The translations under genes were made by a program, and so were the position numbers. Positions 16,047 through 25,800 of a stretch of 64,000 bases of DNA are shown piece after piece. This DNA comes from Candidatus Cloacimonadota bacterium (GTDB taxonomy: Bacteria > Cloacimonadota > Cloacimonadia > Cloacimonadales > Cloacimonadaceae). Each line of letters starts with the position of its first letter. The stretch's first letter is position 1. The DNA is taken from NCBI GenBank assembly GCA_012728875.1, contig JAAYEF010000016.1, forward strand, positions 1 to 64,000. The letters run 5' to 3'. Below the pieces are notes generated by a model. It did not search any database and was not told the origin of the DNA. It saw only the letters and a list, made by a program, of their open reading frames with translations.

Positions 16047-18632
16047 ATGCGTAACACATTGCTATTTTTAAGTATTCTGTTTATTTTGCTGCCCTTGGCT
16101 GGCACCGACGTGAGCGGCACCCAGCAAGGAACATGGAGCTTGCAAAACAGCCCCTACAACGTGGTGGGAGACATCAACGTCCCAGCCGGCGAAACCCTCA
16201 CCATCGAAGCCGGAGTGCAGGTTTTGGTGCCTGGCAATTTCCGGATCACCGTTCAGGGCCAGCTTTCCGCCATTGGCAGCCCCGGCGACAGCATCCGCTT
16301 TGAAAGCACTCAGGCTGATCCCAGCGCACTTTGGAAGGGCATCCGCCTCGAAAATGAAAGCACCCCGAGTTTTTTCATCAACAGCTACATCGAAAAAGCG
16401 GAAAACGGGGTCAATTCCATCAATTCCCCCGTCCAGATCATGAACAGCCGTTTTTATAAGAATCAAAAGGGGATACATCTTTACGCAATCGGCGCAGCCA
16501 ACCCCGCCAATGTGAATATTTCCAACAACGTGATTGAACACAGCATCCAAAACGGCATCATGGTGGTTCAAAACAGCAATGCGCTGATCTCGGAAAACGA
16601 AATCCGCTACAACGGCACCGGCTCGCAATATTATGCGGCAATCCAGCTTTCAAACCAGTCCACCGGAGGCTCGAACAGCCCCATCATCCAGCGCAACCAC
16701 ATCCACCACAATTTCAAGCAGGGCATCACCGCCTGGGACATCGTTGGCGCCAACGCCATCCACCCCCATATTTTGGAAAACACGATTGAACATAACCTGA
16801 CCGGCATCTACCTTCTGAACGCTTCGGGCTATGTGGCAGACAACATCATCCGCCACAATTTCATTGCCGGAGACAGCAATTCCGGCGCCGGAGTGATGGT
16901 TGCAGGCGCCACCAGCGAGCCATATTTTGAGCGCAATCAGATCCATGGAAACTTCACCGGTTTTTACTTGGGCAACAACGCTCAGCCCTGCCTGGGAAAC
17001 TTGAATATCTACCACGCTTGGGCGCAGGGGGAAAACCATATTTATGACAACATCGACGAAAGCAACACCCCGCACAGCGTTTTCACCTATTCCTACACCA
17101 ACCCCGGCATCATCATATCTGCTGAAAATAACTGGTGGGGAACCGATGACTCGGCTGAAATAGCCATCGGAATCCACGACCAAAACGATGATCCAGCGCT
17201 CCCTGTGGTTGATTTTGAGCCCATTTTGACCCTGACGGAACCGGCAATTGTGCAAGGCAGTTTTGCCTATTACGGAGCCTACAACCTGCAAAATCTCAGA
17301 TTTCAACTTGTGGGACAGGACAGTGGCGAAATTTTGTTTGAAGCAGCCATCGGTGATGGACCTGATTTCTCTTTCGAGGTGGATGTTGCGGGTTCCTGTT
17401 ATGCCGTGATTCTTGCCGATACGCAGGTTCCCGGCATCACGGTTTACGGAACAAGGGGAAGCTTTGCGACGCCCACAGTTTTCAATCTCACTCCCCCAGA
17501 GGATTTAAACATTGGTTTGATCGGTATTGTGGACACTCCGCCGCCGCGTCATGAGCGGATTGGAGCCCCGCAAATGATGGGCTCCAAGCTCTGCTTTCCT
17601 GTGGAAAACTATTTGTTTGTGTATGATTGGGACCAGCGGAACTGGCTTTATGAGGAAGGCGATTTCCTTTATCTGAAGCGGCATGAACGCATTTATGAGG
17701 ATGAAACATACAGCTTTGACCTGCCTGATGGAACCCCTTGGGATAAAATCCGGAATTTTCAGTATTCCACTTGGCAGCGCACAGAGATCATCGACATTGT
17801 CGGAACACAGCGGATTTCCGAATTTCAACTCGATGAATTCCATCAATTCTTTGTCCCGGAAAACTTTTTGTTTTTGCTCACGCAGCGTGATTTGGCGGAC
17901 AATTCTGTCATCTCCCAGCACCTGAAAATAGAGGGAAGTGGATGGTACAGATTTTGTTACGATGGCAATTATGTTTCGAGGGTCGAGAATTATGCAACCC
18001 GCTTGAACAGCCTGCAGGAAGGTGATGGCTATCACTACGCAGGCCAAGCTCCAAATTTTGATGTGAACAACTTCATGCTGCAAGTGGACCTTAATGCCAT
18101 TCCCATCCGCTTTCACTGGCAGGCGCCGATGAACGATGGAACCACGAATTGGACAAACTACCGCATTTATCAGGGTGAAGTGCTGTTTGCAGAACTTCCC
18201 TTCTCCCAAACCACCCTGGAAGTTGACCAATCTGATTGGTCATGGTACGGGAACACTTTTCAAGTCAGGCTTTGGAATGGAACTCAGGAAAGCCCGGGAT
18301 CGAATCTGGTGACTTTTATTATCCCGGAAAATTCTGATGAACTTGCAGTGCCGCCAGCTTTGCATCTGGCGCCGAATCCGGTTTCGCTGTCCAGTGGTAA
18401 AGCTTTGGAATTGACCTTGATTGGCGGCAAAAAGCTGCGTGGAAAGCTGGGTATATACAACCTGCGCGGGCAGCTTATTAAGCAGGTTCCGGTCGATAAT
18501 TCCAATGGATTTACCTGGACTTGGGACCTGAGGGATGATGCGGGAAAATTCTGCGCTTCAGGGATATATTTTGTCCGAGTGGAGCTTGAAGGAGAAAGGC
18601 CTCTGCTGAAAAAGGCTGCCCTGATCAAATAG
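16047..18632 (+). CDS. Secreted right-handed beta-helix protein with C-terminal sorting domain
   Basis: 861 residues from the ATG at 16047, chosen for its GGAGG site and the signal peptide that follows (MRNTLLFLSILFILLPLAGT). The upstream open frame belongs to the ferredoxin region in another frame. Residues ~30-420 contain repeated Asn-rich turns (INVPAGETLTIEAGVQV, ISNNVIEHSIQNGIMV, IQRNHIHHNFKQGI) of a NosD/pectate-lyase-like parallel beta-helix; a region of unrecognised beta domains follows; the last ~80 residues (LAPNPVSLSSGKA to KKAALIK) are a FlgD-like sorting domain. Probably a cell-surface or released protein binding or cleaving polysaccharide; no catalytic residues identified. Confidence 0.8.
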   Translation: MRNTLLFLSILFILLPLAGTDVSGTQQGTWSLQNSPYNVVGDINVPAGETLTIEAGVQVLVPGNFRITVQGQLSAIGSPGDSIRFESTQADPSALWKGIRLENESTPSFFINSYIEKAENGVNSINSPVQIMNSRFYKNQKGIHLYAIGAANPANVNISNNVIEHSIQNGIMVVQNSNALISENEIRYNGTGSQYYAAIQLSNQSTGGSNSPIIQRNHIHHNFKQGITAWDIVGANAIHPHILENTIEHNLTGIYLLNASGYVADNIIRHNFIAGDSNSGAGVMVAGATSEPYFERNQIHGNFTGFYLGNNAQPCLGNLNIYHAWAQGENHIYDNIDESNTPHSVFTYSYTNPGIIISAENNWWGTDDSAEIAIGIHDQNDDPALPVVDFEPILTLTEPAIVQGSFAYYGAYNLQNLRFQLVGQDSGEILFEAAIGDGPDFSFEVDVAGSCYAVILADTQVPGITVYGTRGSFATPTVFNLTPPEDLNIGLIGIVDTPPPRHERIGAPQMMGSKLCFPVENYLFVYDWDQRNWLYEEGDFLYLKRHERIYEDETYSFDLPDGTPWDKIRNFQYSTWQRTEIIDIVGTQRISEFQLDEFHQFFVPENFLFLLTQRDLADNSVISQHLKIEGSGWYRFCYDGNYVSRVENYATRLNSLQEGDGYHYAGQAPNFDVNNFMLQVDLNAIPIRFHWQAPMNDGTTNWTNYRIYQGEVLFAELPFSQTTLEVDQSDWSWYGNTFQVRLWNGTQESPGSNLVTFIIPENSDELAVPPALHLAPNPVSLSSGKALELTLIGGKKLRGKLGIYNLRGQLIKQVPVDNSNGFTWTWDLRDDAGKFCASGIYFVRVELEGERPLLKKAALIK

Positions 18633-18695
18633 GAATCCGGATCATGGAGCATCGATCCAAACCGTGTGAAGAAAACTGGTCTGCATCTTTTTTGA

Positions 18696-18829
18696 AGGTG
18701 TCGATCACTTCTTAATCAAGCCTTAATCAAGTCTTAATAATTAACGCTTGATTAAGACTTGATGATCACTTGATTAACGCTTTCGGACAGGGTTGACCCG
18801 TCCTGAACCAGGTTGACCGAAAAAAACCA
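18696..18829. repeat. Dispersed intergenic repeat, copy 1
   Basis: About 134 bp, in direct orientation to copy 2 at 30479-30611; the first 68 bases are identical and I count about eight differences over the rest. It contains 11-bp units CTTAATCAAGC, CTTAATCAAGT, CTTAATAATTA and then inverted units GCTTGATTAAG, ACTTGATGATC, ACTTGATTAAC. A 13-bp perfect dyad ATCAAGTCTTAAT / ATTAAGACTTGAT lies at 18726-18738 and 18751-18763. The right part has GGTTGACC twice, 20 bases apart. No open frame. It sits between two convergent genes. Confidence 0.9.
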
Positions 18830-18858
18830 GCCATCCCGGTGTGAGTCGGAATGGCTGG
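18820..18858 (-). terminator. Terminator of the gene 18895-20664
   Basis: On the minus strand CCAGCCATTCC (18858-18848) pairs with GGGATGGCTGG (18837-18827) over 8 bp plus 2 after one mismatch, followed by seven T residues. The T tract is shared with the end of the dispersed repeat. Confidence 0.85.
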
Positions 18859-18894
18859 GGATCAAGTTTTGGTATATATCAATACGAGTTTGAT

Positions 18895-20664
18895 TTAGTT
18901 TTCAAAAGACTCCGAGAGGGCTTCGGCATGATCCAACAGATCCTGCCAGTCGGGATGGTTGGTCAGTTCCGGCCGATCCAGATACTGCAATTCGTCGTAG
19001 CCAATGCTGCCGGAATCGATCATAATGCGCAGCATGGCGATCACTTCCGTATAGTTTTCATTCTGGAGATGGGTGCTGAAAATGTAGTATTGAATTGTTT
19101 CATCCTGTTTCCAGTGAGGGTGTTTGGCAACTTCCTCCAAAAACTCGTCATTCAACTCACTTTGATACAGTGCAATACTGCAGGCTTTCAACACTTCGTC
19201 GTTAATTTCGGCTTCGCTCATACCCTCGATATCTTCAAGAGTACGGAATTCGTGTTCCTTCACGCGTTTCAAGAGGTCGCGGCGTCCCTGTTCCAAGGCA
19301 AATTTTGCCATGTCGTCGCTCAGCATCGGGCCCAAGCCTTGTTCCACCAGTTCAGTGTAGGCTTTGAAGGCTTTGTTGTCGTCTTTGAGGGCGGCGTTCA
19401 CCAAAAAGTATCCCGCGGTTGCCAGAAAGTTTTCCGGAAAACGCAGATAGTAGTTGCGCAGGATCTTGGCATTGTTTTTCAGAGTCTTGTTCATTTTGGG
19501 ACGGTCGGGGTCGCTCATGTTTGTGCTGCTGAAATAGGTGAGCAGGATCTCTGCAGCCATGCTGTAGCCGTCTTCTTCCTTGGGCAGTTTGCGAACCAGA
19601 GTTGCGGCGGCCTCAAGCTTTTTCAGGTCGTCTGTTTCTGTGCGAGCCAGTAAAACCGCATTGAGCGGATCGTTGCGATCCGAGCCCAACACTCTGTTAT
19701 AGGCTTCCACTGCTTCCTCGGTATTGAAGGCAAGCCAGGCTTCCTGAAATTCGCGGGCTGCTTCTTTGTTTCCCTGGGCACGCAAGATAGGTGCTGCTTC
19801 CTGAGGACGGTCCAGCTTCAGGTAACTCACAGCCAGGCAATAGTTAACGTAGAGGTTTTCCCAATATTGCGGGTCTTTGCCAAAGCGGTCGATCACGCCC
19901 TGATAGTCTTGCTTGTCGTCAAAATGGTAGTCCGCCACATCCCCTGCAATCATTGCGATTTGATATTTGATTTCGGGATCTGCATCATTTTCAAGCAAGA
20001 TGTCAAGCTGAGCTTCCAGAAGCGGCATATATTGATTGCGAACAAAGATATCATCCAGGTTGAATTCGTTCAGCCATTCACTTTCGTTTTCCACCGAATC
20101 CATAAAGTAGGCCAGAGCGGATTCCTGGTCATTGCTCCAGACGCCCAAATATGTGCCGGCAAGTTTTGCATAGCTGTCATGAGGAAAGCGCGTGGCATAG
20201 AATTCCAGGAAGGGAAGGTCGTCCATCAGCATTTTGTGAGCCGGACTTTCTGTGTCTTCAAGGATGTAGGCTTCAAAATCCCGGCAATATGTGAGCAAAA
20301 GGGCTCTGTAGCCGCCAACGTAGCCTTGATGGGTTTGGATCAGGTCGCGCGCCCTTTCCAGATTTTCATAATCGCCATCTTCCTGCAAGGCAGACAGGTA
20401 ACGGAATTTTGGGTTTGGGAACCCGGCGCGGCTTTGCAGATATTCGTCCAAAGAATCGGAATCCCAATTTTTCCAAAGATAGATGGCATACTCAACGTCA
20501 TCCAAATTTTCGTTTTCATCGATGAAATTGCTGACGATGGGAATGAAATCTTCAACTTTTTCGGTGTTGAAATAGGCTTCTCGAAGCTCGTCCACGCCCA
20601 TAGCCCAAGCCTGCAGAGCAAACAGCGCGGCCATCAGTATCAATGCCAATTTTCTAAGGTTCAT
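18895..20664 (-). CDS. Exported helical-repeat (TPR-like) protein, function unknown
   Basis: 589 residues starting at 20664, where GGGGAGG lies six bases before the ATG and a signal peptide begins (MNLRKLALILMAALFALQAWA). The mature protein is acidic and almost wholly helical, with recurring helix pairs such as YAIYLWKNWDSDSLDEYLQS, ILRAQGNKEAAREFQEAWLA and EEAVEAYNRVLGSDRNDPLN that look like divergent TPRs. No catalytic motif is seen. It probably scaffolds periplasmic or envelope partners; its upstream same-strand neighbour (20749-21546) is also exported and unrecognised, and the two may work together. A terminator follows the stop. Confidence 0.7.
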   Translation of the reverse strand: MNLRKLALILMAALFALQAWAMGVDELREAYFNTEKVEDFIPIVSNFIDENENLDDVEYAIYLWKNWDSDSLDEYLQSRAGFPNPKFRYLSALQEDGDYENLERARDLIQTHQGYVGGYRALLLTYCRDFEAYILEDTESPAHKMLMDDLPFLEFYATRFPHDSYAKLAGTYLGVWSNDQESALAYFMDSVENESEWLNEFNLDDIFVRNQYMPLLEAQLDILLENDADPEIKYQIAMIAGDVADYHFDDKQDYQGVIDRFGKDPQYWENLYVNYCLAVSYLKLDRPQEAAPILRAQGNKEAAREFQEAWLAFNTEEAVEAYNRVLGSDRNDPLNAVLLARTETDDLKKLEAAATLVRKLPKEEDGYSMAAEILLTYFSSTNMSDPDRPKMNKTLKNNAKILRNYYLRFPENFLATAGYFLVNAALKDDNKAFKAYTELVEQGLGPMLSDDMAKFALEQGRRDLLKRVKEHEFRTLEDIEGMSEAEINDEVLKACSIALYQSELNDEFLEEVAKHPHWKQDETIQYYIFSTHLQNENYTEVIAMLRIMIDSGSIGYDELQYLDRPELTNHPDWQDLLDHAEALSESFEN

Positions 20665-20748
20665 CACATCCTCCCCGGATATTGTATTATTTTTATTTCG
20701 CACAGTTCTTTTTGTCACGCTGATGTCAAGGGAAATCTGGCGCTTTTT

Positions 20749-21546
20749 TTATTCCCAATACTCCCAGGCAATTTCATAGCTCCCGCTTTCCAAATCGATG
20801 ATTCCATAGATGGGCTGGGAATCAGTCGCACTCGGTCCAGCCAGGTCTGCTTCAATGACCACGCGGCTTTGGTCCATCTCCACAATTCTGTAAAACAGCT
20901 CCAGGTGGGGAAGGAAAACGCTGTATGTTGCCGGATCGAAGCCCAAAAAGCGTGCGAAATCCTTCTTCTGTTTGGAACTGAGCTTTTGGTCTGAAGCTTT
21001 TTTGCGGAAAAGGTTTTCACTGTTGTCCAACACATCCTGGCAGTAGCGTTTCAGGTTTTCCTCCAAAAAGCCGCTGGGACCTTCGCTATATTCGGCAAAG
21101 TCGAGATTTCCGTAAACAGATAAGAATAAGTAGATCTGTGTGTCCACTTGTTCAATCATGTCGTCCAATGCGGCATCGATGTTTTTGAGATCAAACATGA
21201 AAACATCCGTGCCGACATACCAGGTCCGGCTGACGGAGGTATCGATCGGGACGAACTCGGCGTAGTCGCCAAAAGGCTCTTTCACCACTGTGTAGGTGAT
21301 GGAGATGATGCTTTGATGCTTTCGGGAAAGCCCGGGCAGATCAAATTCCTTCACAAAAAGACAGATATCTCCGGATTCCTCACTTTCGGCAAGAGGATAC
21401 CAGGAATCGGTTTGAGCATAGTCGATCAACTTATCCATCACCATGTTGCCAATTTCGTTGGATACATAATTCACCAACACAAGCTGGCGGGCGGGCAGAA
21501 GCACTGCCAACAGGAAGAGGGCTGCAAACAAGGCAAGTTTTTTCAC
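20749..21546 (-). CDS. Exported protein of unknown function
   Basis: 265 residues with a signal peptide (MKKLALFAALFLLAVLLPA) and AAAGGAG before the ATG. I do not recognise a family. The sequence mixes beta strands (VEFVPIDTSVSRTWYVGTD is approximate; see VPIDTSVSRTWYVGTDVFMF) with a helical middle, contains a single Cys in ICLFV and one in RYCQDV, and ends EIAWEYWE. It lies 84 bases upstream of the TPR-like gene on the same strand, without a terminator between, so the two likely form an operon. Confidence 0.6.
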   Translation of the reverse strand: MKKLALFAALFLLAVLLPARQLVLVNYVSNEIGNMVMDKLIDYAQTDSWYPLAESEESGDICLFVKEFDLPGLSRKHQSIISITYTVVKEPFGDYAEFVPIDTSVSRTWYVGTDVFMFDLKNIDAALDDMIEQVDTQIYLFLSVYGNLDFAEYSEGPSGFLEENLKRYCQDVLDNSENLFRKKASDQKLSSKQKKDFARFLGFDPATYSVFLPHLELFYRIVEMDQSRVVIEADLAGPSATDSQPIYGIIDLESGSYEIAWEYWE

Positions 21547-21974
21547 GCGGTACTCCTTTGAGTAAATGAAGTTCTGTTATTTTATTAGCCTGCAGATGCT
21601 GCGCTTTTTGTCAAGAAAAATGAATATCGGGAATGATCTTGCCAAACTGCCGGCTTTGACACTCAATACAGAACACCGAACCCTTTCCTTTACTTTTTAT
21701 GGGATCAAGCGAACGATCAAATGCCAAAAGTTGATTGTTCTTGACAGACAAAGGCTTTCCAAAGAAAAGGATAGCTATGAAAAAATCCAGATTACACGCC
21801 TGCGAAATCAAGCGGCACCGCCAGGTTTCACCGCCTTTGTGTGCGGTTTGCCACCGTGTGGCAAAATGCCGCTCCTTCCGCATCTGGTATCACCAGAACA
21901 AGGACGCGTATCTGAATTTTGTGACCGATATTTGCAAAAAATTCCCAGAAAAATACACAATGGAGGTAAGCTTC
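21547..21974. other. 428-bp gap between divergent genes
   Basis: Holds the promoters of the minus-strand exported protein and the plus-strand small protein. A hairpin sits at 21843-21872 and a second small dyad CTGGT/ACCAG near 21890. A frame in phase with the 21975 gene is open from ATG 21777 (AAAGGA upstream) and contains CAVC, so a longer protein is possible but its sequence does not look like that of neighbouring genes. TTGACA at 21741 may be a -35. Confidence 0.5.
21843..21872. other. Hairpin, 8-bp perfect stem extended by GCGG/CCGC
   Basis: TTTGCCAC (21847-21854) and GTGGCAAA (21858-21865) with a 3-base loop, flanked by GCGG (21843-21846) and CCGC (21869-21872). No T tract follows on either strand, so it is not a simple terminator. 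It could be a leader structure of the 21975 gene. Confidence 0.5.
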
Positions 21975-22277
21975 ATGGCTGAAAAGCAGACCTTTGTCCA
22001 GATTGTGGACATGACAACCGGCATGATCGAAAAGATTGTGAACCTCGACGAGATCGAGGCGATGACGCCCGAGGAAAAGCTGGCACTTTCACGAAACAAA
22101 AACCTGTTTATCGTGAGCCACCGGCTGGAACCGATTGTGAAGGTCACCATGAAAAGATCCGTGGTGACGGAGTCCATTCAGTTTGGCGACGCCGAAGCTG
22201 AAAAACCCGCGGAAGAAGAGCCAAAGAGCAAGGCCAAACCCGCACCCACCGAGACCAAACCGCGTCGCAAAAAATGA
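21975..22277 (+). CDS. Small hypothetical protein with Lys/Pro-rich tail
   Basis: 100 residues from ATG 21975 (GGAGG eight bases upstream); ATG 21960 would add five residues. The N-terminal ~75 residues form a small folded region (FVQIVDMTTGMIEKIVNLDEIEAM..VSHRLEPIVKVTMKRSVVTE), followed by an Ala/Pro/Lys/Glu-rich disordered tail ending RRKK. No family recognised. It lies 132 bases before the zinc-binding small protein on the same strand, and both precede ileS. Confidence 0.6.
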   Translation: MAEKQTFVQIVDMTTGMIEKIVNLDEIEAMTPEEKLALSRNKNLFIVSHRLEPIVKVTMKRSVVTESIQFGDAEAEKPAEEEPKSKAKPAPTETKPRRKK

Positions 22278-22409
22278 TTCCGGCGGTGAAGACGAAAAAA
22301 ATCCTTTTCAGAAACCCGCTGGTGAAAAAGATGGTTTAAACGGTGAAAAACTGCCCCGAAAAATGGGTTTTCCCTGTGAAAACCGCATTAAATGGGGAAA
22401 GGAGAAAAC

Positions 22410-22775
22410 ATGTTCAAGCTTGAGGAACAACATCTGGAAGCGGCCCAGGAAATTGCCGGCAAGCATCGCCGCAAAAAAAGCTGCGATGCCTGCTATGACC
22501 GTGGCTGGATCGGCACCACAGATCAAAATCTGCTGGTGCTTTGCACACGCTGCGTGGACATGGAAGCCGCCATGGAAGAGTGGAAACAGTATGTTTCCGA
22601 ACACGAGGAACTGAAAGAGCATTTCAGCGAACTCTTTGAAGAAAAGCCGGAGTTGGAAGAAGAGGAAGGCTCCGTGATGCCCAAGGCGTATGAACACTTC
22701 AAGGAACAGCAGCAGGCGCAGCAGAAATTCGTTCCCGGTCAGCGCCGTCAGGGACACACAAAGAAGATCGGATAA
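22410..22775 (+). CDS. Small CxxC zinc-binding protein, function unknown
   Basis: 121 residues with AAAGGAG six bases before the ATG. Residues 22-55 carry two CxxC pairs, KSCDACYDRGWIG and LCTRCVD, spaced like a DnaJ-type zinc ribbon. The rest is strongly helical and acidic (EELKEHFSELFEEKPELEEEEG) and ends in a basic tail. Possibly a small adaptor or RNA/ribosome-associated protein; that is a guess. It lies upstream of ileS on the same strand. Confidence 0.65.
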   Translation: MFKLEEQHLEAAQEIAGKHRRKKSCDACYDRGWIGTTDQNLLVLCTRCVDMEAAMEEWKQYVSEHEELKEHFSELFEEKPELEEEEGSVMPKAYEHFKEQQQAQQKFVPGQRRQGHTKKIG

Positions 22776-22864
22776 AGAGCGACAACACAAGCCGGGATGT
22801 TTATGAAAAGGCTTGCAAAAGCGCCAGTGGAGCGCGAAAATAATACAGGCAGAAAATAAAGTAA

Positions 22865-25800
22865 ATGTTTAAAAATATTGATCTTAAAGAAAGCCCCAGA
22901 CATCTGGAGGAGCGCATTCGCGCCTATTGGAAAGAACGGGATCTGGCACAAAAAAGCGTTGATTTTCGCGAAGGTGCCCCCCGCTTCATTTTTTATGAAG
23001 GCCCGCCCACTGCAAACGGCAGACCGGGTATCCACCACGTTATTTCCCGCACTTTGAAGGATTTAGTTTGCCGCTATAAGACCATGACGGGGCATCAGGT
23101 CAAGCGCAAAGCTGGCTGGGACACACACGGCCTGCCGGTTGAGATCGAGGTGGAAAAACAGCTTGGGCTGGAAGACAAAAAGGCCATCGAAGAATATGGC
23201 ATTGAAAAGTTTTGCCTGGCGTGCAAGGAATCGGTTTGGAGCTATCTGGATCAATGGCGCAAAATGACCGAACTGATGGGCTACTGGATCGATTTGGACG
23301 ATCCGTATGTCACGCTCACAAACAATTATATCGAGTCCGTGTGGCATATTCTGGACGATTTTTTCCAGCGTGACCTGATCTATAAGGCGCACAAAATCGT
23401 GCCCTATTGCCCCAGTTGCGGAACTCCGCTGTCATCGCATGAGGTTGCTCAAGGTTACCGCGATGTGGAAGACCCCTCCGTATTTGTGAAATTCAAAGCT
23501 TTGGACGAAGAAGATACCTGGTATCTGGCTTGGACCACCACACCCTGGACCTTGATTTCGAACGTGGCGCTGGCGGTTCACCCCGATGAAACTTATGTGA
23601 AGGTGCGGCATCATGATCAAAACCTCATTTTGGCAAAGGCTCGGCTTGAGGTTTTGGATGGGGATCTTGAAATTTTGGCGGAGTTTGTCGGACGCGATCT
23701 GGAAAAACGCCGCTATGAACCGCTTTTCAATTTTATCGAAGTGGACAAACCCGCCTGGATCATCGGTTTGGCAGATTATGTGAGCATGGACGACGGCACC
23801 GGAATCGTACACACAGCACCGGCGTTTGGTCAGGACGACTATAGCCTGGGCATGAAATATGATCTGCCTTTCATCCAGCCCGTGGATGCCGAGGGTAAAT
23901 TCATTGCCGCAGTTACGCCCTGGGCGGGTGTGTTTGTGAAACAAGCGGATAAAGACATCATACGCAACCTGCGCGACGAGGGTAAGCTTTACCGCCGCGA
24001 GCAGATAAAACATAGCTATCCACATTGCTGGCGCTGTGAAAATCCGCTCATTTACTATGCCCGCGAAAGCTGGTATATCCGCACCACGCAGTTCAAGGAA
24101 AAGCTGCTTGAAAACAACCGCCAAATCAAGTGGTATCCGCCCTTTGTGGGTGAAAAACGCTTTGGTGAATGGTTGGAAAACAACGTGGATTGGGCTCTTT
24201 CCCGCGATCGCTTCTGGGGAACACCGCTGAATATCTGGGTTTGCGGAGATTGCGGAGAAAAAACATCCGTTGGCTCGATCGCCGAACTGCGCGAAAAAGG
24301 CAGGCTTGCAGACGGTTCCCCGGTTCCCGAAGATATTGAATTACATAGACCTTATATAGATGACGTGACTTTGCCCTGCGCAAAATGCGGAGGCGGCATG
24401 ACCCGCACTCCCGAGGTGATCGACTGTTGGTTCGACAGCGGCGCCATGCCCTTTGCTCAGTGGCACTATCCCTTTGAAAACAAAGAGTGTTTCGAATCCG
24501 AACTCTTCCCCGCGAACTTCATCTGCGAAGCCATCGACCAAACCCGCGGCTGGTTCTATTCCATGCTGACCATTTCCACGCTCTACAAGGGGGTTTCCAG
24601 CTACAAAAGCTGTTTGGTGAACGACCTGATTTTGGATAAAACCGGCCAAAAAATGAGCAAATCCAAAGGTAATACGGTTGATCCCATCGAACTGATGCAA
24701 AATTTTGGAGCCGATGCCATCAGATGGTATATGGTGGAGGTAAGTCCGCCTTGGGTGCCAACCCGCTTCGACGTTGATGGAGTGCGCGAGGTGATCGGAA
24801 AATTCATCGGCACTTTGAAAAACACCTATTCCTTCTTTGCAATTTATGCCAATATCGATGGCTTTGACATTTCCAAATATCCCCAGGATTGGGCGCGCAG
24901 TGCCGAAATCGACCGTTGGATCGTGAGCCGACTGCACAGCCTCACCGCCCAGGTTCGCGCTTGGATGGAAGAATATGAACTGACACGGGTTGTGCGTGCC
25001 ATACAGGATTTTGTGATCGACGAACTTTCAAACTGGTATGTGCGCCGCAGCCGCAGGCGTTTTTGGGCGATGGAACTCACCGAAGACAAAGTTGATGCCT
25101 ATCGCACCCTGTATCAAGTGCTTGAAACCATCGCCAAACTTGTTGCACCCTTCGTGCCCTATCTGGCGGAAGAGCTTTTCCTGAGCCTTGGCGCCGGCGA
25201 AAGTGTGCATTTGGCTGATTATCCTGAAGCTGACCCCGCTTTGATCGACAAAAAACTGGAAGAGGAAATGCGGGTGATCATCGACCTTGTTTACCTGGGA
25301 CGTGCAGCACGAAACGCTTGCCAGATCAAGGTTCGCCAACCTCTGAAGCAAATGTATGTGCCCGCCAAGCACAAAGAGACTGTGCAAAGAATGGCAGGAC
25401 TGCTGCAGGAAGAAGTGAACATCCACGAAATCGTCTATGTATCTGAAGATGATGACTTTGTGCACTATGAGCTCAAACCGCAATTCAAGGTGATGGGTCC
25501 CAAATATGGCAGCCAGATGAAGGCCATCGCCGCTGAACTGGCAAAACTGAAAGGACAGGAAGTGCTTTCAGCCTTCAATTCCACCGGCAGTTACAGGCTC
25601 GAACCCCTGGGCTTGGATCTGATTCCGGAAGATGTGGCGGTTCACATCCAGCCCCGTGAAGGCTTTGTGTTTGAAAGCCTCAAGGATATGTTTGTGGCAT
25701 TGGACACCACCCTGAGCCCGGAATTGCTGCGGGAAGGCCTGGCTCGCGAACTGGTGAACAAAATCCAGTTCGGCCGCAAAGAACAGGGATTTGAGATCAT

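Noticed and set aside
18696-18829. Classic IS or MITE with terminal inverted repeats
   Set aside because: The ends of the repeat are not complementary to each other and no target-site duplication is seen around either copy.
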